This document shows, piece by piece, positions 24,832 through 33,775 of a DNA stretch of 53,256 bases. Below the pieces are notes generated by a model. That model made no database searches. It was not told the DNA's origin and saw only the letters and a program-made list of their open reading frames with translations. Source of the DNA: Olsenella profusa F0195 (GTDB lineage Bacteria > Actinomycetota > Coriobacteriia > Coriobacteriales > Atopobiaceae); the NCBI RefSeq assembly GCF_000468755.1, contig NZ_AWEZ01000016.1:1-53256 (forward strand), written 5' to 3'. Made by a program: the position numbers and the translations under genes. Each line of letters starts with the position of its first letter. Within the stretch, counting starts at the first letter, position 1.

Positions 24832-25698
24832 CTACAGGATCTTCCGCCCTGCCCAGTCGAGGCAGGAGTTCCAGGCCGCCATTCCTTCGGGACGCGCCAG
24901 GTCGCGATCGAAGTCGTGCCCTCCCTCGTCGACGAAGAAGGTCTCGGCCGTGGGGGCCTGCGCCGCCAGCGCCGTGGCATTCTGGAAGGGCACATCCTCG
25001 TCGTCCCTGCTTGCGGCGATGAAGAGGGGAGGGAGATCCTGCTGGGCCTCGGCATCGAGAGAGAAGGCGTCGAGGTTGGATGGGGTGACCGCAAGGAGCG
25101 ATCCCCAGTTGCCGGTCTGACGCGCGTAGACGTAGAGGCCAAGGCGACGTTCGAGCGGAGCGGAGCTGAGCGGTTCCGTGCCCGCGAGCCTTCGGGCGGT
25201 TCGTGGTGCTACGAGGGCATAGGTGCGGCGGTAGTGGAGGGAGGGCTGGAAGAGGGCGGCGCGCATCTTTGCCAGGTTGCAGTAGCCGTAGAAGTCGGCC
25301 ACGCCTGCGGGGGCCTCGCCCGACTGGCCCAACCGGTGAGCGAGCATGAGGGCAAGGTAGGCGCCGGCAGAGCGGCCGCAGAGAAAGGTTCGCCCTTCCG
25401 GGAGGAGGTCGCTTGAGCTGCGAAAGACCTCCTCGATGGCATTGAGTATCGCTCCGATCTGAACTTGGGGAGCCAGGGGATAGTCTGCCGTCACCAGGGT
25501 GAGGCCTCGCCCCAGGATGATATCGACGTAGCGGCGGGGCAGGTCGTCTCGGACGCCATAGAGAAGTCCCCCTCCGTGGAGGTAGAAGAGGGCGGCATGT
25601 CGGTCGCAGCCCGGCTGCGGCCGCTCGATCGTGATGCCGACGGGGAGTGTGGCGCCTTTCGGAAGGGTGACGTGGGTCGTCCTCGCGCTTGCACTCAT
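24832..25698 (-). CDS. Alpha/beta hydrolase (HSL-like esterase)
   Basis: The 288-residue protein has the oxyanion motif HGGG at residues 41-44, the nucleophile elbow GRSAG with Ser110, an Asp in SRDDEDVP and the His in EGGHDF. This is the catalytic triad of the hormone-sensitive lipase group. Its ATG overlaps the stop of the PucR regulator by 4 bases, so it is in the same transcript. It may hydrolyse an ester or amide linked to ureide use; the substrate is unknown. Confidence 0.85.
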   Translation of the reverse strand: MSASARTTHVTLPKGATLPVGITIERPQPGCDRHAALFYLHGGGLLYGVRDDLPRRYVDIILGRGLTLVTADYPLAPQVQIGAILNAIEEVFRSSSDLLPEGRTFLCGRSAGAYLALMLAHRLGQSGEAPAGVADFYGYCNLAKMRAALFQPSLHYRRTYALVAPRTARRLAGTEPLSSAPLERRLGLYVYARQTGNWGSLLAVTPSNLDAFSLDAEAQQDLPPLFIAASRDDEDVPFQNATALAAQAPTAETFFVDEGGHDFDRDLARPEGMAAWNSCLDWAGRKIL

Positions 25699-27338
25699 TG
25701 CGGGATGTCCTCTCCCATAAGGGTCAGGAGTCGTCGGGCAATCACGAGCTGTGCCAGGGTATCCGAGTCATGGATGTCGATCCCATAGGATTCGCGGGCG
25801 CGGTTCACACGATAGCTCACGGTCTTGTGGTGCACATAGAGCTGGTCTGCCGTCTGCTGGAAGTTGAGGTTGTTGTCCGTCAGGGCCATGAGGGTGCCGA
25901 AGACGAGCGGGTTCTCGCTGCGGAGCCTCCGCAGATGGGGGTCCATGAACTGCACGAGCTTGTCATGGTCCTCGATGTTCAGGAAGATGCGGTAGATGCC
26001 CAGATCCTCGTAGCACAGGAGATGGTTGTGCCCGCGGTCGGGATCGAAGAGGCGATAGACGCCCATGACCTGGTCGTTGGCACGCTGGATGTCGTAGCGG
26101 CCGACGATGCCGGAAAGCGTTGCCAGGTAGGTGAAGTCGGGCAGGTCGGGGTTCGCGCACATGTCCTTGAGGATGCCCCTCACGGTCGACATCTTGAGTC
26201 CCTGCGCCTCGGAGGTGAGATTGCGCAGGAAGATGATGCGGTTGTTGCTCTCGTAGTAGACGACGCTGTAGTGCTGATGCTTGAGGCGCTGCCGGAGGGC
26301 ATGGGGGAGCTCCGTCACCCGGGCGCCCTCCTTCGCATCGAGAATCTGGAAGCGCACAAGCAGCACCTGGTAGTAGGGCTTGCTCTCGATCGAGAGTTCC
26401 TTCAGGGACTCGTCGGTGGCGGCCTTCGTCGTGCAGCGACCCAGGAGCAGGTCATGCACGAGCGTGTTGTTGCGGCGGAAGAGCCGCTCCTCGATGGCGG
26501 ACTCCTTGAGGAGCTCCATCTGCAGGAGGCTCGTGAAGCTCTCGATGGTCATCACGTCGAGCTGCGAGAGGGTCCTGCCACCCGTATGGATCAGGAAATA
26601 GGCAGGCATGCCCTCGGTCGTCGGAATCATGACGGCCAGAGCCTCCCGTCCCTGTTCCGTTGCCGTGTCAAAGGAGGCATGGTAGTAATGAAAGGTCTGG
26701 TAGTGGCCGCGGTGGAGCTCCTTGAGGCTCAGGTTCTCGAGGCTGACCGCCCGGGGCGAGGTCGAGATGCAGGTGCCTGAGGAACGTCCGTAGTAGGAGC
26801 AGTCCATGCCGATCGACTTCTTGGCCTGGTCCAGGATCACATGGATGCTCGGCTGCTCAAGCGCCAGCTTCATGGTCCGCTGGTGGATGCTGAAGAAGCG
26901 GTTCAGGAGCATCAGGTTGGTGTCGAGGGCAGAGCCCATCACATCGGCAAGGATGCTCTCGTATTTCGTCTCCGTGGCAAGCTGGATGAGGGGGATGTCT
27001 GCCCGGTCGCAGCAGGCCACCACGTCCCCAGGTGCCTCGGCGTAGAGGCGTCCTGGCTTGAAGGCGATGCCTGCGGGCTCCACGGCCACAAGCCTCTGGA
27101 GAAAGCGCGTGCGCTCCTCGAGGGAGAGTGGCTCCAGGGCGAAGAAGCTGGTCACGAGAAAGATGCCCCTGCGGCCCCAGCGCTCGATGTCGGCCGCCTC
27201 CATTACCATCGCATTGCTGATGGTGCGGCCAAGCCCCCCTTCACCGGCAATGACCTCAGCACCTTCGAAGCTCGCCAGGTCGAGCACAGAGCGAGCGGTG
27301 AGCGTCTCTTCCTTGATCTGTATGCGGGGCCTTGTCAT
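25695..27338 (-). CDS. PucR-family transcriptional regulator
   Basis: The 547-residue protein has the N-terminal PucR ligand domain (LTARSVLDLASFEGAEVIAG, MVMEAADIERWGRRGIFLVT). The C-terminal PucR helix-turn-helix reads LTDNNLNFQQTADQLYVHHKTVSYRVNRA. PucR-type proteins control purine and ureide catabolism. It is divergent from the dehydrogenase gene and heads an operon with the hydrolase. A palindrome lies 49 bases upstream of the ATG (ribosome site AAGGAG), so autoregulation is likely. Confidence 0.9.
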   Translation of the reverse strand: MTRPRIQIKEETLTARSVLDLASFEGAEVIAGEGGLGRTISNAMVMEAADIERWGRRGIFLVTSFFALEPLSLEERTRFLQRLVAVEPAGIAFKPGRLYAEAPGDVVACCDRADIPLIQLATETKYESILADVMGSALDTNLMLLNRFFSIHQRTMKLALEQPSIHVILDQAKKSIGMDCSYYGRSSGTCISTSPRAVSLENLSLKELHRGHYQTFHYYHASFDTATEQGREALAVMIPTTEGMPAYFLIHTGGRTLSQLDVMTIESFTSLLQMELLKESAIEERLFRRNNTLVHDLLLGRCTTKAATDESLKELSIESKPYYQVLLVRFQILDAKEGARVTELPHALRQRLKHQHYSVVYYESNNRIIFLRNLTSEAQGLKMSTVRGILKDMCANPDLPDFTYLATLSGIVGRYDIQRANDQVMGVYRLFDPDRGHNHLLCYEDLGIYRIFLNIEDHDKLVQFMDPHLRRLRSENPLVFGTLMALTDNNLNFQQTADQLYVHHKTVSYRVNRARESYGIDIHDSDTLAQLVIARRLLTLMGEDIPQ

Positions 27339-27386
27339 CGTTATCTCCTTGGAAGACAAAGATATCGCATGCAGAGCCGGAGATGT

Positions 27387-27403
27387 TTATCTCTGATAGA
27401 TAA
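27387..27403. promoter_or_regulatory. Putative PucR operator (TTATCT-n5-AGATAA)
   Basis: A perfect palindrome with 6-bp half sites and a 5-bp spacer lies in the divergent promoter region of the regulator and the dehydrogenase. It matches three other sites at 29879, 30092 and 32871 in the same gene cluster. Confidence 0.6.
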
Positions 27404-27516
27404 GTCTGGTAAGAGGTGCTATCTATCCAGCGGTATAGATCATCGCCAGGGGGGGGAGCCACGCTAGATTGGCAGCCTATAATGGGTTCGTAGTCTCGGA
27501 CCTTGGGAGGGTTGGC

Positions 27517-28476
27517 ATGCGTGTCGCACTGCTGGAGCCGCTTGGCGTATCTGAGGAGACGGTCTCAAAGCTCAGTGCCCCCATCCGTGGGCGGGGCCAT
27601 GAGTTTGTGTATTTCGACCAGAGGACGACCGATGTGGGGGAACTCGCGAAGAGGAGCGCAGGCGCCGATGTCGTGATGATTGCGAACAACCCCTACCCCG
27701 CTTCCGTCGTAGGGGGTGCCGACGCCCTCAAGATGATTGCCGTGGCCTTCACGGGCATCGACCACGTCGGTCTCGACGCCTGCAGGCAGCGGGGTGTGGT
27801 GGTTTGCAACTGCGCGGGCTACTCCGATGTGAGCGTGGCCGAGTTGACCTTGGGTCTCACGATCGACGTCCTGCGTCTCGTGGCTGGGGGAGACGCGGCC
27901 GTACGCTCTGGGAAGACCTCGTCGGGACTCACGGGTCGCGAGATTGCCGGCAAGGTCGTCGGCATCGTCGGCACCGGCCATATCGGCACCCAGGCGGGCC
28001 GACTCTTTGCCGCCTTCGGTGCCCATGTCCTAGGCTATGCGCGCCACGAGAATCCGGAAGCGACGAGGGCGGGCATCGAGTATGTGAGCGATCTTGACGA
28101 GCTGCTCGCGGCAAGTGACATCGTGAGCCTGCATCTGCCGAGCAATGCCTCGACGCACAGGATGTTTACGACAGGGAAGTTCGCCCTGATGCCGGAAGGC
28201 TCGGTCTTCATAAACTGTGCCCGTGGCGCCATCGCGGACAACGACGCCCTGGCCGCTGCCCTGAACAGGGGGCATCTGGCTGGTGCAGGCGTGGACGTCT
28301 TCGATATGGAGCCGCCCCTGCCGGAGGACTATGCGCTCCTCCATGCCAAGCATGCGGTGCTGACCCCGCATGTGGCCTTCCTCACCGAGGAGGCGATGGA
28401 GCGCCGCGCTCGGATCGAGTTCGACAACGTGATCGCCTGGCTCGATGGAAGCCCTAGGAACGTGTGCGAGCTCTAG
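27517..28476 (+). CDS. D-isomer specific 2-hydroxyacid dehydrogenase
   Basis: The 319-residue protein has the NAD-binding GxGxxG motif as GTGHIG. The catalytic Arg lies in INCARGA, the Glu follows in VDVFDMEPP, and the His is in LTPHVAF. It reduces a 2-oxoacid or oxidises a D-2-hydroxyacid with NAD(H). Divergent from the PucR gene and sharing a palindrome with it, it is probably part of the ureide regulon. Glyoxylate or hydroxypyruvate are possible substrates but this is inference. The start at ATG 27517 follows GGGAGGG. Confidence 0.85.
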   Translation: MRVALLEPLGVSEETVSKLSAPIRGRGHEFVYFDQRTTDVGELAKRSAGADVVMIANNPYPASVVGGADALKMIAVAFTGIDHVGLDACRQRGVVVCNCAGYSDVSVAELTLGLTIDVLRLVAGGDAAVRSGKTSSGLTGREIAGKVVGIVGTGHIGTQAGRLFAAFGAHVLGYARHENPEATRAGIEYVSDLDELLAASDIVSLHLPSNASTHRMFTTGKFALMPEGSVFINCARGAIADNDALAAALNRGHLAGAGVDVFDMEPPLPEDYALLHAKHAVLTPHVAFLTEEAMERRARIEFDNVIAWLDGSPRNVCEL

Positions 28477-28503
28477 CGAGCTATAAGGAGTGCTTCTGCG
28501 TCC

Positions 28504-29733
28504 TCAGGAGTTCATCTTCTCGCGGTTGAGCTTTCTCTCCTGTTTTGCGACGAGCAGCGCGCAGAACACGTCTGAGTTAACATTGAGCACGGTTCGGAAG
28601 ACCCCCATTACCCAATCGATGCCGGCGAAGATGGCCACGGACTCCAGTGGGAGGCCAAATTGAGGTGCCATCATGGTCAGCGACACGATTCCCGCTCCGG
28701 GGACGACGGCATTGGCTAGGGATAGCAGCATCGATACGATGGTGATGTAGGTGAGGTAGGGGAAGTCAAAGTGAATGCCGTATATCTGGGCAATCATGAT
28801 TGCCGTGAACGAGATGTACATAGAGGCGCCGTTGCTGTTGAGCGGCATACCAAGAGGTAGGACGAGATTTGCGATCTCCTCGTCAAGTCCGAGCTTCTCC
28901 TTTGCATCGTGCATTTCGACAGGGAGCGTGACGGCCGAGGAGGTTGTCGCCATGGCCATGATGGACATGGGGAACATCTTTCTTAGCAGTTTGAAGATGC
29001 TGACGTGGCAGGATATGCTTATGATGACAAACCAAAGCGCCATGAAGGCGAAAATCGCCAGACCAAAAACCACTATGTATCTGAACAGAGAGTCGAGGGC
29101 CCGAACTCCTAGGGAGCTTGCGGTCGAGGCGACGTAGGCGAAGATCCCGATGGGGGCTGCCCTCATCACCGTCCTGATGATGCTCATGAGGAGGTCGTTC
29201 GCCTCATGGACTAGCGAGAGGACCTGCGAGGAGCCGTGTCTGAGCGCGTACCCGCTGATTGCAAACCCAAAGAAGAGGGAGAACACGATGACCTGTATTA
29301 TCGACCCTTCCGACATCGATGAAAAAATATTTGAAGGCACGAAGCCAGTGATCATCTCGGTGACATCAGTCGTTACCGTGACTATGGAAGATGAGCTGCC
29401 CCCGATCTCGCCAAAGTTCGCGCCAGGTTGGAACAGGTAGCAAACGACGATGCCAAACGCCGAGGCGATGACAGATGAGATAAAGAAAAGGGCAATAGCT
29501 GTGACGCCGCTTCGACTGAGTTGGCCCTTCGTAAGCGAACCAACCGCCTCTATGATCTGGCCCATGACAAACGGGATGATGCTCATCTGTATGAGCTGGA
29601 AGAAGAGGCCGCCAATGAACTTTATATCCTTTCCGACGTCCTTGAAGGCTAGCCCGAAGACCACCCCGGCGATCATTGCGATGATTATCAGCACGGTGCT
29701 CATGTTCCGCTTCGCTCTGCCTAGGATGTCCAT
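28504..29733 (-). CDS. Dicarboxylate/amino acid:cation symporter (DAACS family)
   Basis: The 409-residue membrane protein has the family signatures: a serine-rich loop GGSSSSI, the re-entrant hairpin MATTSSAVTLPVEMH, and GMPLNSNGASMY. In relatives the last two segments bind the carboxylate and cation. The C-terminal half has VPGAGIVSLTMM, the second hairpin. It imports or exports a dicarboxylate. Because a regulon palindrome lies about 147 bases upstream of its start, it may handle a pathway acid such as oxamate or oxalurate, which is inferred. Confidence 0.9.
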   Translation of the reverse strand: MDILGRAKRNMSTVLIIIAMIAGVVFGLAFKDVGKDIKFIGGLFFQLIQMSIIPFVMGQIIEAVGSLTKGQLSRSGVTAIALFFISSVIASAFGIVVCYLFQPGANFGEIGGSSSSIVTVTTDVTEMITGFVPSNIFSSMSEGSIIQVIVFSLFFGFAISGYALRHGSSQVLSLVHEANDLLMSIIRTVMRAAPIGIFAYVASTASSLGVRALDSLFRYIVVFGLAIFAFMALWFVIISISCHVSIFKLLRKMFPMSIMAMATTSSAVTLPVEMHDAKEKLGLDEEIANLVLPLGMPLNSNGASMYISFTAIMIAQIYGIHFDFPYLTYITIVSMLLSLANAVVPGAGIVSLTMMAPQFGLPLESVAIFAGIDWVMGVFRTVLNVNSDVFCALLVAKQERKLNREKMNS

Positions 29734-29878
29734 GTCTTGCCCCCTCACACTCAAAGCTGGCCATGGGCACAGGCCATTGATGGCCATGCAAGCCGATGTG
29801 CGACAGTTCCTTGGAGACATTCTCTTTCGCGGAAGCGAGTCAGGACTCGGTCATCGTGGACAAGCATGTGTCCTATAG

Positions 29879-29894
29879 CTATCCATTTGGATAA
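29879..29894. promoter_or_regulatory. Putative PucR operator (TATCC-n4-GGATA)
   Basis: The sequence CTATCC ATTT GGATAA lies upstream of the symporter gene in the 490-base divergent region. The 5-bp half sites are perfect and the spacer is 4 bases. Confidence 0.5.
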
Positions 29895-30091
29895 AAAATA
29901 CAATTCGCCGATTGATATGTTACGTTTGCCGAAAAAGAAACCGAGACGACCGCAGTTGTGTCCTACGAGCACAATGACCAGTCACGAAACGATACCTGCG
30001 GTGCATGCTTACGAGGCGACCTCGGCCACCTTTAGCCTTGGCGACATTCGTCGTTCCGCATTGTTCAAAGCTGTCCATAGGTTGGTACCGA

Positions 30092-30108
30092 TTATCCCGT
30101 TCGGATAA
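30092..30108. promoter_or_regulatory. Putative PucR operator (TTATCC-n5-GGATAA)
   Basis: A perfect 6+6 palindrome with a 5-base spacer lies 117 bases upstream of allC. It has the same half-site pattern and spacing as the site in front of the PucR gene. Apart from this and the symporter site, the 29734-30224 region shows no gene. Confidence 0.6.
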
Positions 30109-30224
30109 GTCTTTTGAATTCTCTTGACTGCTTTGATAGCCGATTGCGAACGCTTTCGCCCGTAGAGTTCTGACTGAGCCTGGCACAACCCGAAAAAGGC
30201 CTTGGGGCGGGAAAAGGAGCATGC

Positions 30225-31454
30225 ATGAGCGTCTCAGAGCAGCAAATCACCGAGATCATCGACTGGCTTGCGCGGTACGGCTGCCAAGGGGAGGGCGAGG
30301 GGATGATCCGCCTCCTCTACACGCCCGAGTGGCTTGCGGCACAGAACGCCCTCAAGGAGAGGTTTGAGCAGGTGGGCATGGAGGCGGAGTTCGACTCCGT
30401 GGGAAACCTCAAGGCCACCTTCGTGGGATCCGATCCCACATCGGGCACCGTCGCGTCCGGCTCCCATGTCGACACCGTCGTCAACGGCGGGAAGCTTGAC
30501 GGGGCGCTGGGCATCGAGGCTGCCTTCCTGGCCATGAGCGACCTTGTCAAGACCTACGGCCAGCCTAGGAGGAGCATGTCCGTGGTGAGCATGGCCGAGG
30601 AGGAGGGGAGCCGCTTCCCCTACGTGTTTTGGGGCAGCAAGAACCTCTTCGACCTCGAGGAGAACTCTCGGATGTCCGACATCAAGGACAAGGATGGCGT
30701 GAGCTTCGTCGACGCCATGCGCTCCTGCGGCTTTGACTTCAACACTGGTCACGACCCACTCATGGATGGTGTTACCAACTGGCTCGAGCTCCACATCGAG
30801 CAGGGCAATACCCTCGAGATGGAGGGCGAGCAGGTGGGTATCGTTCACGGCATCGTCGGGCAGCGCCGCTACGACATCCACCTCGTGGGCGAGGCCAACC
30901 ACGCGGGGACCACGATGATGCGCTATCGGCACGACGTGGTTCAGGCCTACGCCAGAATCGTCTCGCAGTCCATCGAGAAGGCAAGGGCCGCGGGCGACCC
31001 CCTCGTGCTCACCTTCGGCAAGGTCGAGGTCAAGCCCAACGTAGTCAACGTCGTTCCCGGCGAAATGACCTTCACGATGGACTGCCGTCACACCGATAGG
31101 GACTTCCTCGTCTCCTTCTCGGCCGGGGTCGCCGCCGACATGCGCTCCATCTGTGACGAGATGGGGATACAGATTGACATCGACAACTGGATGGACGAGG
31201 ACCCCGTTCCCATGGACGATGGGATGATTTCTGTCATCCAGAGGGCCTGCAGGGACCGTGGCCTCAACTATCGCGACATGCACTCTGGCGCCGGTCACGA
31301 TTCGCAGATCATCGCCAAGCACATCCCCTCCGGCATGATCTTCGTCCCCTCCATCAGCGGCATAAGCTATAACCCCTCCGAGGCGACCAAGGTGGAGGAC
31401 ATCAAGGAGGGCATCGATGCTCTCGAAGCGGCCATCTACGCCTTGGCGTACTAG
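30225..31454 (+). CDS. allC: Allantoate amidohydrolase (M20 family)
   Basis: The 409-residue protein is a Zn/Mn-dependent amidohydrolase of the allantoate deiminase/hydantoinase group. Metal ligands are seen in GSHVDTVVNGGKLDGALG, EEEGSRFPYVFWGS and HIEQG, and the C-terminal SGAGHDSQ is a substrate and metal site. It converts allantoate to (S)-ureidoglycine, ammonia and carbon dioxide. The start at ATG 30225 has AAGGAG 5 bases upstream. The MFS permease follows by 58 bases. Confidence 0.85.
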   Translation: MSVSEQQITEIIDWLARYGCQGEGEGMIRLLYTPEWLAAQNALKERFEQVGMEAEFDSVGNLKATFVGSDPTSGTVASGSHVDTVVNGGKLDGALGIEAAFLAMSDLVKTYGQPRRSMSVVSMAEEEGSRFPYVFWGSKNLFDLEENSRMSDIKDKDGVSFVDAMRSCGFDFNTGHDPLMDGVTNWLELHIEQGNTLEMEGEQVGIVHGIVGQRRYDIHLVGEANHAGTTMMRYRHDVVQAYARIVSQSIEKARAAGDPLVLTFGKVEVKPNVVNVVPGEMTFTMDCRHTDRDFLVSFSAGVAADMRSICDEMGIQIDIDNWMDEDPVPMDDGMISVIQRACRDRGLNYRDMHSGAGHDSQIIAKHIPSGMIFVPSISGISYNPSEATKVEDIKEGIDALEAAIYALAY

Positions 31455-31512
31455 TCGTACACGTGAGAAAAACCGCGAAAGTACCAGCGTGGAGTCTAGG
31501 GAGAGGAAAGCG

Positions 31513-32787
31513 ATGTCGCATTCGATTGGTAAGAACTACTGGAAGACCATAGTCTTCACCTTCTGTCTGGGGTGGACCGTTATCTGGATCTACCGGTCCA
31601 TGCTCAGCCCGGTGTACCCTGCCATCCAGGGAAGCATCGGCGAGCAGACCAAGGCAGCCATGGGTCTTATCTCCAGCTGCTATTTCTTCGGGTACACCGC
31701 CATGCAGATACCTTCGGGTGCATTGGTTGACCGTTTTGGTCAGAAACGCGTCCTCATTCCAGGCTTCCTTATCTTTGCCCTTGGTGCATTCCTCATCTCT
31801 CGGGCGACGACGCTGACGGCAATCTACGTCGGCTCCGTGATGGCAGGCGTTGGGTGCGGATGCTACTACGGATCCGCCTTTTCGCTTACGGCCGAGCATG
31901 TTCCCCCTGAGAAGAAGGGCCTTTCGACTGCAATCGTCAACTCGGGCTCTGCCCTCGGCATGATCATCGGCATGACACTCTCCTCCTACCTCGTCAACTC
32001 GCTCGGTTTTCCTTGGCAGCTTATGGTCACAATCTCAACAGCCCTGATTCTCCTGCTGGTTGTGTGGTATGCGGTTGCGCTGCATGACAACATGGCAGAC
32101 AAGAGGAAGCTCCGTTCCTCTGACGCTGCGCCGGATGTGGAAGCAGGGCAGGATGACATAGTCACCGAGGTCAGCTCTGCGAGGAAGGAGGGCCTCTGGA
32201 GCATTCGCAGCGTTGCATGCTACGCACTCTACTTCGCGACTTGCTATTCGTACTACATGATTGTGACGTGGCTCCCTAACTTCCTTCAGACTGAGCGCGG
32301 GATCGAGGGTGGCCTCGTAGGTCTCGTCGTCTCGATGATCTCCGTCACTGCCATCCCCGGGGCCTTGTGGTTTTCCCACCTGTCCGACAAGCGGCGCAAC
32401 AGGAAGGCCAACATCATCCTGCTCCTTGAGATTGCCGCTTTTTTCCTGGTTGCCGTCTCGATGCTTGCCCCTAATGCGCTTGTGCTTGCGGCCATCCTCC
32501 TGCTCTATGGTTTGCTCGGCAAGATGGCCGTCGATCCCGTGCTCATTTCCTACATCACGGATCATGCAGAGGCCAAGAACACTGCTACCACACTCGGAAC
32601 CTTCAACTTCTTTGGCATGGCTTCCTCGGTAGTCGCTCCCTGGTTCACCGGCGTGATCATGGATATGACGGGCTCGGGCGAACTGGGCTTCTACCTGGGT
32701 GCGGTTCTTTTGCTTGCGGGTACGGCGCTCTTCTTCTTCACCAATGTCGTTGTGGGGGAACGAGCGCATAGGCCTCCCAGCCACTAG
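31513..32787 (+). CDS. MFS transporter, probable allantoate/ureide permease
   Basis: The 424-residue protein has 12 membrane helices and the MFS loop motif VDRFGQKR between helices 2 and 3, plus HLSDKRRNRK in the second half. The central loop is acidic. It lies between allC and allE in the same direction, so it likely brings in allantoate or a related ureide. The ATG at 31513 follows AGGAAAG; the open frame further upstream overlaps the allC end and is not used. Confidence 0.85.
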   Translation: MSHSIGKNYWKTIVFTFCLGWTVIWIYRSMLSPVYPAIQGSIGEQTKAAMGLISSCYFFGYTAMQIPSGALVDRFGQKRVLIPGFLIFALGAFLISRATTLTAIYVGSVMAGVGCGCYYGSAFSLTAEHVPPEKKGLSTAIVNSGSALGMIIGMTLSSYLVNSLGFPWQLMVTISTALILLLVVWYAVALHDNMADKRKLRSSDAAPDVEAGQDDIVTEVSSARKEGLWSIRSVACYALYFATCYSYYMIVTWLPNFLQTERGIEGGLVGLVVSMISVTAIPGALWFSHLSDKRRNRKANIILLLEIAAFFLVAVSMLAPNALVLAAILLLYGLLGKMAVDPVLISYITDHAEAKNTATTLGTFNFFGMASSVVAPWFTGVIMDMTGSGELGFYLGAVLLLAGTALFFFTNVVVGERAHRPPSH

Positions 32788-32870
32788 AACACATCCGACC
32801 AGCGACACACCGCATTTTCGTGGTGTGCCCGTCTGACTCCCCGCATGTGGCAAAGCAACGCGAAGAGATT

Positions 32871-32886
32871 TTATCCCCCTAGATAA
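32871..32886. promoter_or_regulatory. Putative PucR operator overlapping a -10-like box upstream of allE
   Basis: TTATCC CCCT AGATAA lies 70 bases upstream of the allE ATG. The right half overlaps GATAAT, a possible -10 box. A weak hairpin with CACACC/GGTGTG at 32806-32827 just upstream may end the MFS transcript. Confidence 0.5.
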
Positions 32887-32955
32887 TGGCGTGGCCATTT
32901 GGCTCGTCTAGGCTATCCATGAGGTCAAGAGAGGCTCAACGGAAGGAGAGACCCC

Positions 32956-33747
32956 ATGAGCTACATCAATAACGTCACTGGCTACCGCAAGGATATTCTC
33001 GAGACCCGTTCCGAGGTGCACAAGGGCGCCTGGGCCCTCATCGAGCCTGACGGCATCGTCAAGAACGTGATCCCGGGCTTTGTGGACTGTGACACCACCA
33101 TCCTCGGGTCCCCCCGTCTCGGGGCGTCGTTCGTCGACTACGTCGTGACCGTCCACGCCGGCGGTGGCTGTGAGGCCGGCTTTGGCACCGAGGGCGTCGA
33201 GGTGTTCCTCTATGTCTTCAACGGACATATGGAGATTGGCAACGAAGAGAGGCGAGAGACCGTCACCGATGGCGGTTACATCTTCTGCCCCGCCGGCACC
33301 AGGCTCACCTTCAAGAACGTTGGCGACGAGGACGCCTTCTGCTTTCTCTACAAGCGCGTCTATGAGCCGCTTGAGGGCCATGAGGCCCACACGGTCCTCG
33401 CGAACATCAACGATGTGGACTGGGCCGATTACGAGGGCATGACGGACGTCCGCTGCAAGGACTTCCTGCCCTCCGCAAATGACCTCGGCTTCGACATGAA
33501 CATGCACATCCTCTCCTTCAAGCCGGGTGCCTGCCATGGCTACATCGAGACTCACTACCAGGAGCACGGCGCCTACGTCTACTCCGGCGAGGGCATGTAC
33601 GTCCTAGGCGACAAGTGGGTGCCCATCAAGAAGGGCGACTACCTCTACATGGATTCCTATGTGCCCCAGGCCTGCTACGCCGTGGGCCGTGGAGAGGAGT
33701 TCGCCTACATCTACTCCAAGGACTGCAACCGCGACCCTGAGCTCTGA
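32956..33747 (+). CDS. allE: (S)-ureidoglycine aminohydrolase
   Basis: The 263-residue bicupin fits AllE. The first cupin has AGGGCEAGFGTEGVEVFLYVFNG. The second has the metal site: HYQEHGAYVYSGEGMYVLGDKW, followed by GDYLYMDSYVPQACYAVG. The enzyme turns (S)-ureidoglycine into (S)-ureidoglycolate with release of ammonia. AAGGAG lies upstream of the ATG, and the AllFG gene follows by 28 bases. Confidence 0.9.
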   Translation: MSYINNVTGYRKDILETRSEVHKGAWALIEPDGIVKNVIPGFVDCDTTILGSPRLGASFVDYVVTVHAGGGCEAGFGTEGVEVFLYVFNGHMEIGNEERRETVTDGGYIFCPAGTRLTFKNVGDEDAFCFLYKRVYEPLEGHEAHTVLANINDVDWADYEGMTDVRCKDFLPSANDLGFDMNMHILSFKPGACHGYIETHYQEHGAYVYSGEGMYVLGDKWVPIKKGDYLYMDSYVPQACYAVGRGEEFAYIYSKDCNRDPEL

Positions 33748-33775
33748 GGTCGCTCCGATTGAGTGGGGATTGCCC

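Noticed and set aside
29751-29972. A minus-strand frame of 73 codons in the symporter/allC intergenic region
   Set aside because: It has no ribosome site or domain and runs across one of the regulatory palindromes.
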